In this document: one piece after another, positions 17,384-26,273 of the stretch | Position numbering within the stretch: position 1 is the stretch's first letter | How the letters are laid out: each line of letters begins with the position of its first letter | NCBI RefSeq assembly: GCF_000316645.1 | Contig: NC_019684.1 | Location: 6,335,501-6,399,500, forward strand | DNA length: 64,000 nucleotides | Direction of reading: 5' to 3' | Origin: Nostoc sp. PCC 7524 | GTDB taxonomy: Bacteria > Cyanobacteriota > Cyanobacteriia > Cyanobacteriales > Nostocaceae | Notes under the pieces: model-generated | Databases searched by the model: none | Seen by the model: the letters and a program-made list of their open reading frames with translations, nothing else | What the model was told of the DNA's origin: nothing | Program-made: the position numbers and the translations under genes

Positions 17384-17499
17384 TGAGCAGCGTGCTGAGT
17401 TATGAGTTTTAAAGCAAAAACTCTTTATGACGAATAACTCAATTCTGAGAAATTCTCGTCATCCCTATTGACTTTAATTACTACTCAGCACGCTGCTCA
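17384..17499. repeat. Inverted repeat TGAGCAGCGTGCTGAGT
   Basis: TGAGCAGCGTGCTGAGT (17384-17400) and ACTCAGCACGCTGCTCA (17483-17499) are perfect complements. Flanking GCGTAGCGGG and CCCCGCTTCCGC extend the pairing with interruptions. A related piece, GTGAGCAGCGTGCTGGG, occurs at about 61817-61833. It is a dispersed palindromic repeat that may also end rnhA transcripts. Confidence 0.75.
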
Positions 17500-17530
17500 A
17501 TGCCCCGCTTCCGCTAACACTACTTACCAC

Positions 17531-17657
17531 TAAGTAAGTCGGTGGGAAAAAACACAACTATGTTAAGAAAATAAACTAGGCTCAAACCCTCTTCCCTCCT
17601 GCCTCCTGCCTCCTGCCTCCTGCCTTGCCATAGCGATAATTTTTAACACTGAGCTAC
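17531..17657. mobile_element. Degraded MITE-like copy with CTCCTGC tandem repeats
   Basis: TAAGTAAGTCGGTG at 17531 is followed by AAAACACAACTATGTTAAG, AAATAAACTAGGCTCAAA and a run of CTCCTGC heptamers (about 17596-17625). The same order of segments occurs in the better preserved element at 34042-34180. The right-hand inverted end is not recognisable here, so this copy is decayed. It abuts the 3' end of cruG. Confidence 0.6.
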
Positions 17658-18872
17658 TTAATTACTGTATTTCCTACCTCGCCACTCCTTGGGTTTACGC
17701 AAGGCTGACAAGAAGATTCGCAGCACTGCTAAAGGATCAGCCAAGGGAGATAGCCAGAACAGCCAGCCGCCTTGAGCATTTTTCAGGTCGTAGGAAGGTG
17801 CGATCGCCAATAGCATAGCAAAGCGCATCACCAACAAAAATAGATTCAATCCCAATAGGCATTGTAAAGTCAGTACGGCAGGTAGGGGCAGCAGTAACAC
17901 AATTAAGAAGTAACTCAGTAAAATTAGGATAGGTAAACCTTGTACTGCCGATAATAACCATAAGTCTGACCATACTTGCCCTTGAGGTGATGCGTCTTTG
18001 AGGTCGAGACTACGCCCCCATTCTTTCCAAGTTTCTCTAGCTCCCTCATACATTCTTACCTTCAGCACCTTTGCACCATCTAAAAAGCCCACCTGATAGC
18101 CTTGGGCGGCAATATAACGAGCTAAAGTCACATCATCACAAAAAGAACTGCTCGCACTACTATAACCACCCACAGCCGCCAAAACAGAACGCCGACACAA
18201 GAAGCATTGACCATTGGCCATGACTCTTTCTGGTTGGCCAGTAGTAATCCCAGCCGGGTCAAATCGGTACAGTAGAGTCATCAGCAATGCAGGTTGCAAC
18301 CAACATTCGCCGGGATACTGAAGGATAAACTTAGGTGAAAGGGAAACCAAATCGTATCCCTGTGCTGTTGCTGTTTTCACTAAGCTAGCTACCAAACCAG
18401 GATGAGGCTGTGTATCAGCATCCATGCCTAAAAACCATTGACTATCTTCGGAGCTAGACAAAAAGCCATTATGTAACGCCCAAGGACGGCCTACCCAATC
18501 AGGGGGTAAAGGATCATCATTCATCAGGCGAAAACGGGGATCTTGTTGCTGTGCAGCTTTTACTAAGTCGGGAGTACCATCTTGGGATTTGCTATCTACA
18601 ACAATAATTTCTCGAACTTCGTAACTCTGCCGGCTCAAACCAGCTAACAATGGGCTAATACGAAGAGCTTCATTCAGCGTAGGCACTACAACGCTAACAT
18701 TACCCAACATTTCTGGTGTAGGCTGTTGAGGTTGGATAGGGGGATTACGTCTTGGCCCCTTTAACAGACGAGAAAGCAGTATCGCTGTTGCAGGTAATTG
18801 AAAAAGTAACAGTAGGAACGACAGAAAGCTTTCTACTGTTACAGCGTTATCTAAGGTAAAAATACTTTGCAA
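17658..18872 (-). CDS. cruG: Carotenoid 2'-O-glycosyltransferase (CruG type)
   Basis: This is a family 2 glycosyltransferase of 404 residues that adds a sugar to the 2'-hydroxyl of myxol-type carotenoids. It has an N-terminal membrane helix and the GT2 start VSVVVPTLNEALRISPLLAG. The metal-binding region GMDADTQPHPG and the segment SSSFCDDVTLARYIAAQG are followed by two or three C-terminal helices. It lies 216 bp downstream of cruF on the same strand, the known partner order. The product would be myxoxanthophyll, which supports thylakoid and envelope structure. The symbol rests mainly on family and neighbourhood. Confidence 0.82.
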   Translation of the reverse strand: MQSIFTLDNAVTVESFLSFLLLLFQLPATAILLSRLLKGPRRNPPIQPQQPTPEMLGNVSVVVPTLNEALRISPLLAGLSRQSYEVREIIVVDSKSQDGTPDLVKAAQQQDPRFRLMNDDPLPPDWVGRPWALHNGFLSSSEDSQWFLGMDADTQPHPGLVASLVKTATAQGYDLVSLSPKFILQYPGECWLQPALLMTLLYRFDPAGITTGQPERVMANGQCFLCRRSVLAAVGGYSSASSSFCDDVTLARYIAAQGYQVGFLDGAKVLKVRMYEGARETWKEWGRSLDLKDASPQGQVWSDLWLLSAVQGLPILILLSYFLIVLLLPLPAVLTLQCLLGLNLFLLVMRFAMLLAIAPSYDLKNAQGGWLFWLSPLADPLAVLRIFLSALRKPKEWRGRKYSN

Positions 18873-19088
18873 TTGAAATCGCTAATATAACTAAGATGTA
18901 TTTGTTTTTGACTTGGGTATTGGGGAGGCAGTGCGTTGGGCAGGTTTCCCGACTTGTAGCAACTGCCGTCATTAGGTATTAGGTATTGGGCATGAGGCAT
19001 TGGGCATGGGTAATAAAGAAAATTTATGTTTACCTGTTAGCTGTTCCCTATTCCCCATTCCCCATTCCCTATTCCCTAATTCACTGGT

Positions 19089-19997
19089 TTACTTCAAAGC
19101 AACTTTCACGCTAGCCACAGAGATTTCATTGGCAGGTTCAACGCCAATCTGGGCTGGAGAAGCTGAACTTTTCCACCATAGCGCCACAGCAGGAGCTACA
19201 CCCAATAACACACCTAGTAGTACAGGAATAGAAAACCCAGCAGCCAAGCTCATGACAGTAGCGAAACCAAAGTTGCCTAAATAAATAGCTAGAGGCACAT
19301 TCAGCTGCGATCGCTCAAATTTGATTGGATTATTTCTCCACAACAATGCAGCCACTGTCATAAATACTGAACCAGTACCCAACCAACCAGCAAAGTTTTG
19401 ATAAGGCATCCCAAAGAATGCGCCTGGTTGTTGCCAATACCAAAAGGGTAGGGCAGTTTGGCTCATAGCAGGGTCAAGTACAAAATCCCATGAAGTGAGC
19501 AACAATGCACCCAAGCCAATCGCACCTGCATGGCGCAACAAACTAGGTTTTTTGTCAACCTCTAAACCAGCACGTCCCAACAGATAGGCAGCACATCCCA
19601 CATAGAACCATGACAAAGGAATTGTAAATGGCACTAAACCAGCAATTTTATACCCCAAGCCACTCAAATAACTGTAGTGTCCGAAAGGAAAACCTGTGCT
19701 AGTTCCTAAAAGTTCACTGGTTAAAGAAATCAATACCGCAGGCAGCATAAACCCCAAAGTACGACCCAAACCTAGTGTTCGCAAAGCATACAAAAATACA
19801 GCTGCCGCACCCAAGATCATGTAGACTACACCACCACCAGCCATACTCCACTGCATGACGGTCTGTCCTATCTCGGATAAGTGGAAAATTACTTCGGCAT
19901 TAGGTACAACCAGTAGTATCCCTACCAGTCCAAACACCATTGACACAATATGACCTATAAGGCTTACACGCTCGGCGATAACAAGCTGTTTCATCAT
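19089..19997 (-). CDS. cruF: Carotenoid 1',2'-hydratase (CruF)
   Basis: This encodes a 302-residue polytopic membrane enzyme of the CruF (former DUF422) family, which hydrates the psi end of gamma-carotene in myxol synthesis. About eight hydrophobic helices are visible. Conserved family segments include SELLGTSTGFPFGHYSY, LSWFYVGCAAYLLGRA, TSWDFVLDPAMSQ and MPYQNFAGWLG, with many acidic and His residues inside helices. It precedes cruG. The start at 19997 follows GGAAT in the transcribed strand. The pair gives the pathway from hydroxylated carotene to its glycoside. Confidence 0.88.
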   Translation of the reverse strand: MMKQLVIAERVSLIGHIVSMVFGLVGILLVVPNAEVIFHLSEIGQTVMQWSMAGGGVVYMILGAAAVFLYALRTLGLGRTLGFMLPAVLISLTSELLGTSTGFPFGHYSYLSGLGYKIAGLVPFTIPLSWFYVGCAAYLLGRAGLEVDKKPSLLRHAGAIGLGALLLTSWDFVLDPAMSQTALPFWYWQQPGAFFGMPYQNFAGWLGTGSVFMTVAALLWRNNPIKFERSQLNVPLAIYLGNFGFATVMSLAAGFSIPVLLGVLLGVAPAVALWWKSSASPAQIGVEPANEISVASVKVALK

Positions 19998-20377
19998 AAT
20001 TCCTTAAACACGATGTGATACTTCGCTACTCTGCTGCTATCAGTTTACAAATGTTTACGAAAAAATTTAACTATTTTTTACCCTAATCTCTGCGAAAATT
20101 TGTTGAACTTTCTGGTCAGAGGATGAGAATTTCTTAATTACATCTACAAAAAATCGGATGATAAACTTATAGTCTAAGCTATTGCTGCCACAATAAATCC
20201 AGATAAATGCAGCTTTTTGCTAGATAGCATTTAAATCTTGTAGTTTGCGTTATGAACTTTAGTTCTCACACACTGCAATTCGCTAGTGGTGCGTTACACT
20301 GACGCGATAACACACACTACAAAACTATAACGACTCCAACAGCATTTGTTTTCCTGTACCTAGTCCCTTATCAACCC
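19998..20377. other. Divergent promoter region, no gene
   Basis: This 380-bp gap lies between cruF (leftward) and a small membrane protein gene (rightward), so both promoters should lie here. It is AT-rich. I see no strong hairpin, RNA gene or coding frame. Confidence 0.4.
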
Positions 20378-20824
20378 ATGCTCATCGTGAATAGAATTCC
20401 TTGGATAGCTTTAACGCTATTACTACTCAGTTACAGTACCTTGGGTTGGGTATTTTCGGAAGCGCAAGCCCCTTGGTTTGTGTGGCTTGCCGTTGTACTA
20501 ACTTTGTTACTGTTGGTAGGAATTTTAACTGCTCCCTATGCAACGATAGCTAACTACTTTGGTATTTTCTTTGGCTCAAATACCAAAACTTTCATTGCTA
20601 CCGTATTAGGAGCATTTTTATTTTTTATGATGATTGCTTGGTTTCGGGTATTTCTTGATACTTTGCTGATCATTTCTGCTGCCATATTAGCAAGAATTGA
20701 TTTTCAATCAGCTGGGTTTAAAGAAGGGCAAGCATTTATAATTACATCTATTTTCTCAATTTTAGGTGTAGGATTAGGCGCACTGATAAATATGATGGTG
20801 AGGCAGCAATTATTACTGTGGTAA
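20378..20824 (+). CDS. Small membrane protein of unknown function
   Basis: I do not recognise this family. The protein is 148 residues and very hydrophobic, with about four helices near 7-27, 32-52, 66-90 and 118-140. Examples are VWLAVVLTLLLLVGIL and FIATVLGAFLFFMMIAWF. It lacks a signal cleavage site and charged catalytic motifs. Codon use and the clean frame support a real gene, and the gap upstream is large enough for its own promoter. It faces the end of rpmA, with 73 bp between the two stop codons. Confidence 0.72.
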   Translation: MLIVNRIPWIALTLLLLSYSTLGWVFSEAQAPWFVWLAVVLTLLLLVGILTAPYATIANYFGIFFGSNTKTFIATVLGAFLFFMMIAWFRVFLDTLLIISAAILARIDFQSAGFKEGQAFIITSIFSILGVGLGALINMMVRQQLLLW

Positions 20825-20897
20825 TCGCTTCTTTTTTCTTCCATGCAACTGCTGCTGCATAAATTTTAGGGCGGGCATTACCCACCCTAAGAATCAT

Positions 20898-21176
20898 CTA
20901 GCTAGCCACTGCTTCTGCCGCAGCTGCTGGATAAACACTAACTTTTTTACGGGATTTACCTTTTCTTTCAAAGGTAACTACACCATCAATCAAGGCAAAT
21001 AAAGTATCATCTTTGCCAATCCCAACGTTGTTACCAGGATGAAACTTGGTACCACGTTGACGCACGAGAATATTTCCCGCAATTACAGCTTGCCCACCAA
21101 AACGCTTCACACCCAGACGCTGGGCATTAGAATCACGACCGTTGCGTGTACTACCTGTTCCTTTCTTATGAGCCAT
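20898..21176 (-). CDS. rpmA: 50S ribosomal protein L27
   Basis: This encodes L27 of the large ribosomal subunit, whose N-terminal tail reaches the peptidyl-transferase centre. The protein is 92 residues and begins [20 protein letters not shown], the bacterial signature, without the cleavable prefix seen in Firmicutes. The segment [20 protein letters not shown] is also diagnostic. The C-terminus carries a short Ala-rich tail. It lies 32 bp downstream of rplU in the universal rplU-rpmA operon. Confidence 0.98.
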   Translation of the reverse strand: MAHKKGTGSTRNGRDSNAQRLGVKRFGGQAVIAGNILVRQRGTKFHPGNNVGIGKDDTLFALIDGVVTFERKGKSRKKVSVYPAAAAEAVAS

Positions 21177-21208
21177 AATTTCCTTTTTTTATCGCTTCTT
21201 CTTTACTA

Positions 21209-21604
21209 TTATTCAGCAGCTTCCGCAACTGGGGTACTATCAACACCAGCCTCAGCAGTTGCTTCTGCTGGAGCTGTTAACACAGTACCGTTAACGGTGA
21301 TGGAATCAATCATTAGTCTGGTGATTTCCTGGCGATGTCCCCGTTTTTTGCGGGTTTTCTTTTTGGGCTTCATTTTGTAAACCAGGACTTTGCGGCCTCT
21401 CAGATGGCGCATCACCGTTCCTTCTACTGTTGCCCCTGAGACTAACGGCTGTCCAATGGTAACTTCACCATTGTGCTGCACCAGTAATACAGACTCTATT
21501 GTAACTTTTTCATCTGGTTCAACAGAGAGCAGTTCAATATCGTAAAAACGACCTGGCTCAACTCTTACTTGTTTGCCGCCAGTTTCAATAATTGCGTAGG
21601 TCAT
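21209..21604 (-). CDS. rplU: 50S ribosomal protein L21
   Basis: This encodes L21 of the large subunit. The protein is 131 residues and starts [20 protein letters not shown], the family signature. The RNA-binding [20 protein letters not shown] follows near residue 95. The last 25 residues are an Ala/Glu/Thr-rich extension beyond the usual length of about 103, a feature seen in some cyanobacteria. It is first in the operon with rpmA. Control of this operon probably acts in the 5' leader beyond 21605, but no defined element is visible. Confidence 0.98.
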   Translation of the reverse strand: MTYAIIETGGKQVRVEPGRFYDIELLSVEPDEKVTIESVLLVQHNGEVTIGQPLVSGATVEGTVMRHLRGRKVLVYKMKPKKKTRKKRGHRQEITRLMIDSITVNGTVLTAPAEATAEAGVDSTPVAEAAE

Positions 21605-21773
21605 GGAATTTTTATTGAGGTTGCCGTACAGGTAGCTGGACGTTATCTTTTGTAGATGCCAGCTTTTGGAGTATGTCTACCTGATCCGAGCAGGAATTAG
21701 ACAGACAATCTAAAATTATATTCCATATAACAGTGTTAAGTCAACTAATAACCTGTGGGTTGGTGGTTAGCGG

Positions 21774-21909
21774 CTGAAAGAAATTAAAAAAGAGGAATTT
21801 ATAAAAAATTTCGCCAAAATTTACGAAATTCTGAAATTGGTTGATGTAGTTAATAGCGACACAGAACAGCACCAACAAATCTGAGCAATGTATCTCTTTG
21901 CTCAGATTT
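21774..21909 (+). other. Orphan hairpin behind a short open frame
   Basis: AAATCTGAGCAA (21877-21888) and TTGCTCAGATTT (21898-21909) form a perfect 12-bp stem with a 9-base loop, a good intrinsic terminator. The TGA of a 36-codon frame open from CTG 21774 lies inside its left arm. The encoded peptide has lysine-rich, helical character (KNFAKIYEILKLVDVVNSD) but lacks an ATG, GTG or TTG at its beginning. This could be the tail of a lost gene with its own terminator, or a small RNA. Confidence 0.4.
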
Positions 21910-22090
21910 TCCCTTTATAGTATATTAATCTGCTTTGATTTGTGAATCACTCATAGAGATAGGGAACAGGTGACAGGTGACAGGTGACAGGTGACAGGCA
22001 ACAGGGAACAGGGCAGAAAGAATAAATATGTACTGAGTTTTGTATGCGCCAGCGCAGGCTACGCCAACAAAAATCAAATAGGAATCCTAT
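21910..22090. repeat. GTGACAG heptamer repeat upstream of nucleotidyltransferase gene
   Basis: A run of about four GTGACAG units occupies 21970-21997, followed by AACAGGGAACAGGG. Such short tandem repeats recur in gaps across this window (near 25740, 25860, 27810, 37830, 42990 and 61860). No gene is present. Confidence 0.7.
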
Positions 22091-23188
22091 ATGAAAAGAA
22101 TAGAAGTTGAGAAAAGAACTATTTTAATTGGTTTAGCAGGTAGCCACGGCTATGGGCTAAATCGTCCTGATTCTGATTTTGATTTTCGAGGTGTGTTTAT
22201 TGCGCCTAAAAGATATTATTTAGGATTTGACCGTATTGAACAAAAGGATAATGGTTGGGATGAACCTGGTATTTTTCCTTTTATTGATGGCAATAAAGAC
22301 ACAGTTATCTATGAATTAAAGAAAGTTCTCCAATTATTGGCAGGTGCTAATCCTAACGTTTTAGAATTGTTGTGGTTGCCTAATTACCCTGTTTTAACTT
22401 CAGTCGGGCAGCATTTAATTAAGCACAGAAAATTATTTTTGAGTAAGAAAGTTAAACATACTTACTCTGGCTATGCTTTTGCTCAAATCAAAAAGATGGA
22501 AACTCATCGTAAGTGGTTATTAAATCCACCGCAAAAGAAACCACTACCATCTGATTTTGGGATGGAAAATGAAGAGCCTTTGATTAAAGATGAATTAAAT
22601 GCTTTTTTAGAGTATCTTTATATTTTAATTAGAGGACGAATTGAATTTTTAGAAGAAGCCGAGCAATTATATAAATTACTTACGTCTGATATTGATTTTA
22701 AAGGTGTGCTAAAACAATACACTTTACCTGATGAGGCTTTGGAGTACACCCAAAATTTAACTAATAGCCGCAAGGATTTCATTCGTCTATTACAGAGAAG
22801 CCAAAACTACCAAATCGCCTTAAGAGAATGGAAGGCTTATATATCATGGCAAGAAAACAGAAATCCGGCTAGGGCGGAAATGGAAAGAAAGTCAGGTTTT
22901 GACTTAAAGCATGGGATGCACTGCATTAGACTACTACGCAGTGGATTGGAAATATTGCAGACAGGAAAAGTAATTGTAGATAGGAGAATAGCGGGGGATG
23001 TTGAGGATTTAAAAGCTATTCTTAAGGGTGAGTATGCTTATGAGCAGGTAATGCAAATGGCAGATGATTTAGTTGCTCAAATGGAATCTGTTTATGAACA
23101 ATCAACTTTGCCTTATCAACCAGATTTAGAGCAAATTAATGATTTGTGTATGGAATTAGTGGAAATGCGGGGGTGGAGTCAATTGTGA
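22091..23188 (+). CDS. Predicted nucleotidyltransferase (COG3541/YcgL type)
   Basis: This is a 365-residue protein of the DNA polymerase beta-like nucleotidyltransferase superfamily. The active-site pattern is clear: GLAGSHGYGLNRPDSDFDFR, with the Gly-Ser pair and the Asp-x-Asp metal ligands near residues 28-30, followed by RGVFIAPKRYYLG. The remainder is helical, as in the YcgL group, with KMETHRKWLLNPPQKK in the middle. The start has AGGAA nine bases upstream. Targets of this family are mostly unknown. It stands alone, without a HEPN or other toxin partner beside it. Confidence 0.8.
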   Translation: MKRIEVEKRTILIGLAGSHGYGLNRPDSDFDFRGVFIAPKRYYLGFDRIEQKDNGWDEPGIFPFIDGNKDTVIYELKKVLQLLAGANPNVLELLWLPNYPVLTSVGQHLIKHRKLFLSKKVKHTYSGYAFAQIKKMETHRKWLLNPPQKKPLPSDFGMENEEPLIKDELNAFLEYLYILIRGRIEFLEEAEQLYKLLTSDIDFKGVLKQYTLPDEALEYTQNLTNSRKDFIRLLQRSQNYQIALREWKAYISWQENRNPARAEMERKSGFDLKHGMHCIRLLRSGLEILQTGKVIVDRRIAGDVEDLKAILKGEYAYEQVMQMADDLVAQMESVYEQSTLPYQPDLEQINDLCMELVEMRGWSQL

Positions 23189-23236
23189 TTAGTGTAAGCT
23201 GCTACTATTGACTATGGACTTGGGACTATTGACTCA

Positions 23237-23536
23237 TTAAAGAGTTTTGATGAGGTCGGCAAAACCGTAGAAGCTGATGAGGAGCAATAATATTGCTGTG
23301 AGTTGGGTGAGTCTGGTTTGGGGTGAGGGCGCGATCGCTTCTCGCACTAAAATAGAAATGGCTGCACCAATTACCAAGCTTAAGCCCAATACTAAATAGG
23401 GTCTATCTGGTACAATTATTGCCACAGCTAACATCGCGATCGCTAGCATCAACATCACTAACTCTACAAACCTAGGCGGATTGTATTGGCTAGCTAAAAT
23501 AAAGCTGTTTAACCAAAATTGCCAAAATCTCATCAA
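23237..23536 (-). CDS. Small membrane protein of unknown function
   Basis: The family is not recognised. The protein is 99 residues with three hydrophobic stretches, about 24-44 (VELVMLMLAIAMLAVAIIV), 46-66 and 76-97. It begins MMRFWQFWLNSFILASQYNP. Its stop is 48 bp beyond the end of the convergent nucleotidyltransferase gene. It lies 75 bp downstream of the chlI start... in transcription order chlI lies beyond it to the right and is read in the same direction, so it may be cotranscribed as the second gene after chlI. Confidence 0.65.
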   Translation of the reverse strand: MMRFWQFWLNSFILASQYNPPRFVELVMLMLAIAMLAVAIIVPDRPYLVLGLSLVIGAAISILVREAIAPSPQTRLTQLTAILLLLISFYGFADLIKTL

Positions 23537-23611
23537 CGGTGCTGAGTTATGTGTGTTGGGTTATGAGTTATCAGTGAACAGTTATTCATTATTACTGTTC
23601 ACTGATGATTA

Positions 23612-24736
23612 CTACCGGACACCTGTCTTCATTTGGCCTACGCCGTTTTTCTGAGAGGAATCATCTTCTGCTAGTTCTACACCGAAAACACGGGCAAAAG
23701 CTTTTTCGACTTTGTAACCAGAATCAATTGATTCTAGAGGGTCTTTTCGCAAGCGATGACGCAGACATAAAGTAATTACACGACGGATATCATCTACTGT
23801 TACTTCTGTGCGTCCTTCAAAAGCTGTTAAAGCTTTGGCGGCGCGGTTAGTAACAATATCACCACGTAAACCGTCTACATCCAATTCTGAACAAACTTCA
23901 GAAATTTTTACCCGTAAGTCATAATCAAGTTTGACTTCTGGTAACAGATTTTGCGCGTTGACAATTTTCTGTTGCAGTCCTTCTTGCTCAGTTTTGTACT
24001 TCTCTAGAAATGAAGGGGGATTTTGGTCGAATTCTGACCTTTGTTCCACAATTTGCACCCGCAAAGCTGGTTCTTTTACGGTGTGAATTTCGGCGTGCAT
24101 CCCAAAGCGGTCGAGTAACTGTGGACGTAATTCACCTTCTTCTGGGTTTCCAGAACCTACCAAGACAAATCTTGCAGGGTGACGAATAGAAATACCTTCC
24201 CGTTCTACGGTGTTCCAGCCGCTAGCAGCTGAGTCAAGGAGTACGTCTACTAGGTGGTCATCTAACAAGTTGACCTCATCAACATAGAGGATACCCCGAT
24301 TAGCTTTAGCCAGGAGTCCGGGTTCAAAAGCCTTCACACCTTCAGATAAAGCTTTTTCAATATCGATAGTGCCACATACCCGGTCTTCCGTAGCACCTAG
24401 AGGTAGGTCTACCATTTGCACTTTTTTCAGTTCTACGGGAATGTCTGCCCCTTGGTCAACCTTTTGGCGGACTTCATCGCTCATCAGGTCGGGGTCGCTG
24501 GGGTCACTACTGAAGGGATCATTGGCTACCACAGGGATTTCTGGCAATAGGTCAGCCAGCGCCCGGATAGTTGTGGATTTACCTGTGCCGCGATCGCCCA
24601 TAATCATTACACCACCGATTTTGGGATCAATCACGTTCAACAGCAGCGCCAGTTTCATTTCTTCCTGGCCCACAATTGCCGTAAATGGGAATACCACGCG
24701 ACGCGCACTTGCCGTGGATTGAGCAGTTGGAGTCAC
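23612..24736 (-). CDS. chlI: Magnesium chelatase subunit ChlI
   Basis: This is the AAA+ ATPase subunit that drives Mg2+ insertion into protoporphyrin IX, the first committed step of chlorophyll synthesis, together with ChlD and ChlH. The protein is 374 residues. Walker A is GDRGTGKS (47-54), and Walker B is in [13 protein letters not shown] near 150-160. [20 protein letters not shown] holds the sensor region and arginine finger, and a C-terminal helical lid follows. The N-terminus [20 protein letters not shown] is standard. The gene is the first of its unit, with a long gap upstream. Identification is secure. Confidence 0.97.
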   Translation of the reverse strand: MTPTAQSTASARRVVFPFTAIVGQEEMKLALLLNVIDPKIGGVMIMGDRGTGKSTTIRALADLLPEIPVVANDPFSSDPSDPDLMSDEVRQKVDQGADIPVELKKVQMVDLPLGATEDRVCGTIDIEKALSEGVKAFEPGLLAKANRGILYVDEVNLLDDHLVDVLLDSAASGWNTVEREGISIRHPARFVLVGSGNPEEGELRPQLLDRFGMHAEIHTVKEPALRVQIVEQRSEFDQNPPSFLEKYKTEQEGLQQKIVNAQNLLPEVKLDYDLRVKISEVCSELDVDGLRGDIVTNRAAKALTAFEGRTEVTVDDIRRVITLCLRHRLRKDPLESIDSGYKVEKAFARVFGVELAEDDSSQKNGVGQMKTGVR

Positions 24737-25413
24737 TAAATTACCTTAACAATATTTTTCTTATTACAGTTCTTTATTGTGCCACAGTTAGGGGTTTGGG
24801 GAAGCGAACAGATCGGCAGTAAATTTATGAGATGAGGTGAGAGACTAGAAGCTAAGGGCTAGAGAATAGAGATTTTTATACCTTCCTTGTGGGCTTTCAA
24901 GCCTGTGGGGGTTTAGCTGTCTTGAAGATAGAGGCTAGAAAAGAGAGACTTTCATAACTTAGTTGTCGGCTTTTCAGTCTGTGGGGATCTAACTTGCTTT
25001 TTCAGAGGAGTTTCTTTGCGTATTAGGTAACAATTTTTGATGCTGGTAGTGTTACTGAATTAAATTAAGTTTCTATTAATTAAAATCAATCAATCAATGT
25101 GCTATGAAAAATGCCGACCATCGTTGTCTTTAATCAAAATTTCAAACATTGAGTAAAATTGTCATAAGTTTACATCTACCAGGAAATGAAATTGGTTAAT
25201 CTTCTGTATTAGCTACAATAATTAGTCTTGAAAATTTATAGTGGCGTTATTGTAGCTTTTACATACAATCACTACCAAAATCTAACCTAAGATAAATTGT
25301 CTTGTTGATATTTCAGGGTTCTCTTGTGGCATTAGGTCTACTCAGGAGTAATTAATCACTAAAACACTCCTAATTCACCAGATTAAAAGTTGCAATAGTG
25401 AGACTAAAAAACC
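24737..25413. repeat. Gap with an imperfect 64-bp direct repeat
   Basis: No gene is visible in this 677-bp gap upstream of chlI. Two related segments lie in tandem, 24857-24920 and 24933-24996. Both run GGCTAGARAA, GAGA, then TTGTSGGCTTT, CTGTGGGG and T-A-x-CT. The rest is AT-rich and must hold the chlI promoter and that of the small gene at 25414. Confidence 0.6.
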
Positions 25414-25737
25414 GTGAAATATTTCTTTCTTGCTGAAGGATGGACTGTTGGCAGAGTGTGGGCATCTGATGGACTATGGCAGATAACCGCATGGCGACGA
25501 CCACCAGATATTCAACGTTTGAATATTTGTTTAGTAGAAAAGCATGAATTGATGTGGCTTTACCGCATTGAAGATGCTGTATTAACAGTAGAAGTAAAGC
25601 CAAGCACCTCAGAATTTATCAATCAAACTATTGGTCAAGTAGTGCTAAAGCGGTTAATGACGGCTGAACAAGTAATTGAGCGCCTATGTACTGCTGAAGC
25701 TAAGTGTGAATTGCAAAACATTCAATCAGTGGTTTAG
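25414..25737 (+). CDS. Hypothetical protein, 107 residues
   Basis: I do not recognise this protein. It starts with GTG at 25414. The first 60 residues look like an all-beta fold rich in aromatic residues (FFLAEGWTVGRVWASDGLWQ, then RLNICLVEKHELMWLYRIED). The last 30 are helical (LKRLMTAEQVIERLCTAE). No signal or membrane segment is visible. It sits alone between chlI and psbB and could be a small regulatory or photosystem-linked factor, but there is no direct evidence for that. Confidence 0.65.
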   Translation: MKYFFLAEGWTVGRVWASDGLWQITAWRRPPDIQRLNICLVEKHELMWLYRIEDAVLTVEVKPSTSEFINQTIGQVVLKRLMTAEQVIERLCTAEAKCELQNIQSVV

Positions 25738-26273
25738 GGGAGTAGGGGAGCAGAGGGGCAGAGGGGCAGAGGGGCAGGGGGGCAGGGGAGGATGTAGCTT
25801 GCTTCCCGTAGGATGGGAGTGAGGGGAGACAAGGTAGACAAGGTAGAAGTTTTTACCCAGTCCCCAGTCCCCAGTCTCCAGTCCCCAATCCCCAATCTCC
25901 AATCTCCAGTCCCCAATATGTAAATATTTCTAAACATACGCAAAATATATTTTGACGGCGATTCGTGGCAAGATGAATCTTACAAACCTTGCGATCGCAT
26001 CTATTTACACGCTTGCAAACAGTTCCATCAATAGTTACACTTTTTAAAACATTCTCATTTTTACTTAGCGATCGCTACCTCTTGGGATATTGTCTCCGAA
26101 GTGTGTCAGCATTGCTAAGAGAGCCACAATTAGCTGACAAAGCTTAACTGTGGCAAAGCTCAGGCTCTGGCAATAAAAAAATTTACAGAAGTCCGAGGTG
26201 AGGCTTCCAACCTTGGAACCTTAAGTAAGAAAATTGTTTTGTAAACATAACTCATCGAGGAGGAGCGTAGTCG
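25738..26273 (+). promoter_or_regulatory. psbB upstream region with heptamer repeats
   Basis: No gene is seen in this 536-bp gap. It has GGGGCAGA repeats at about 25744-25790 and TCCCCAG/TCTCCAA repeats at about 25857-25918. A small stem, GGCTTCCAA with TTGGAACC, occupies 26202-26220. The psbB ribosome binding site GAGGAGGAG lies at about 26258-26266. The transcript leader is therefore probably structured, but I cannot place the promoter. Confidence 0.5.

Noticed and set aside
19000..19284. + strand frame over cruF end
   Set aside because: It is built from CCCCATTCC repeats and the antisense of cruF.
25734..25943. Minus-strand frame before psbB
   Set aside because: It is translated heptamer repeats only.
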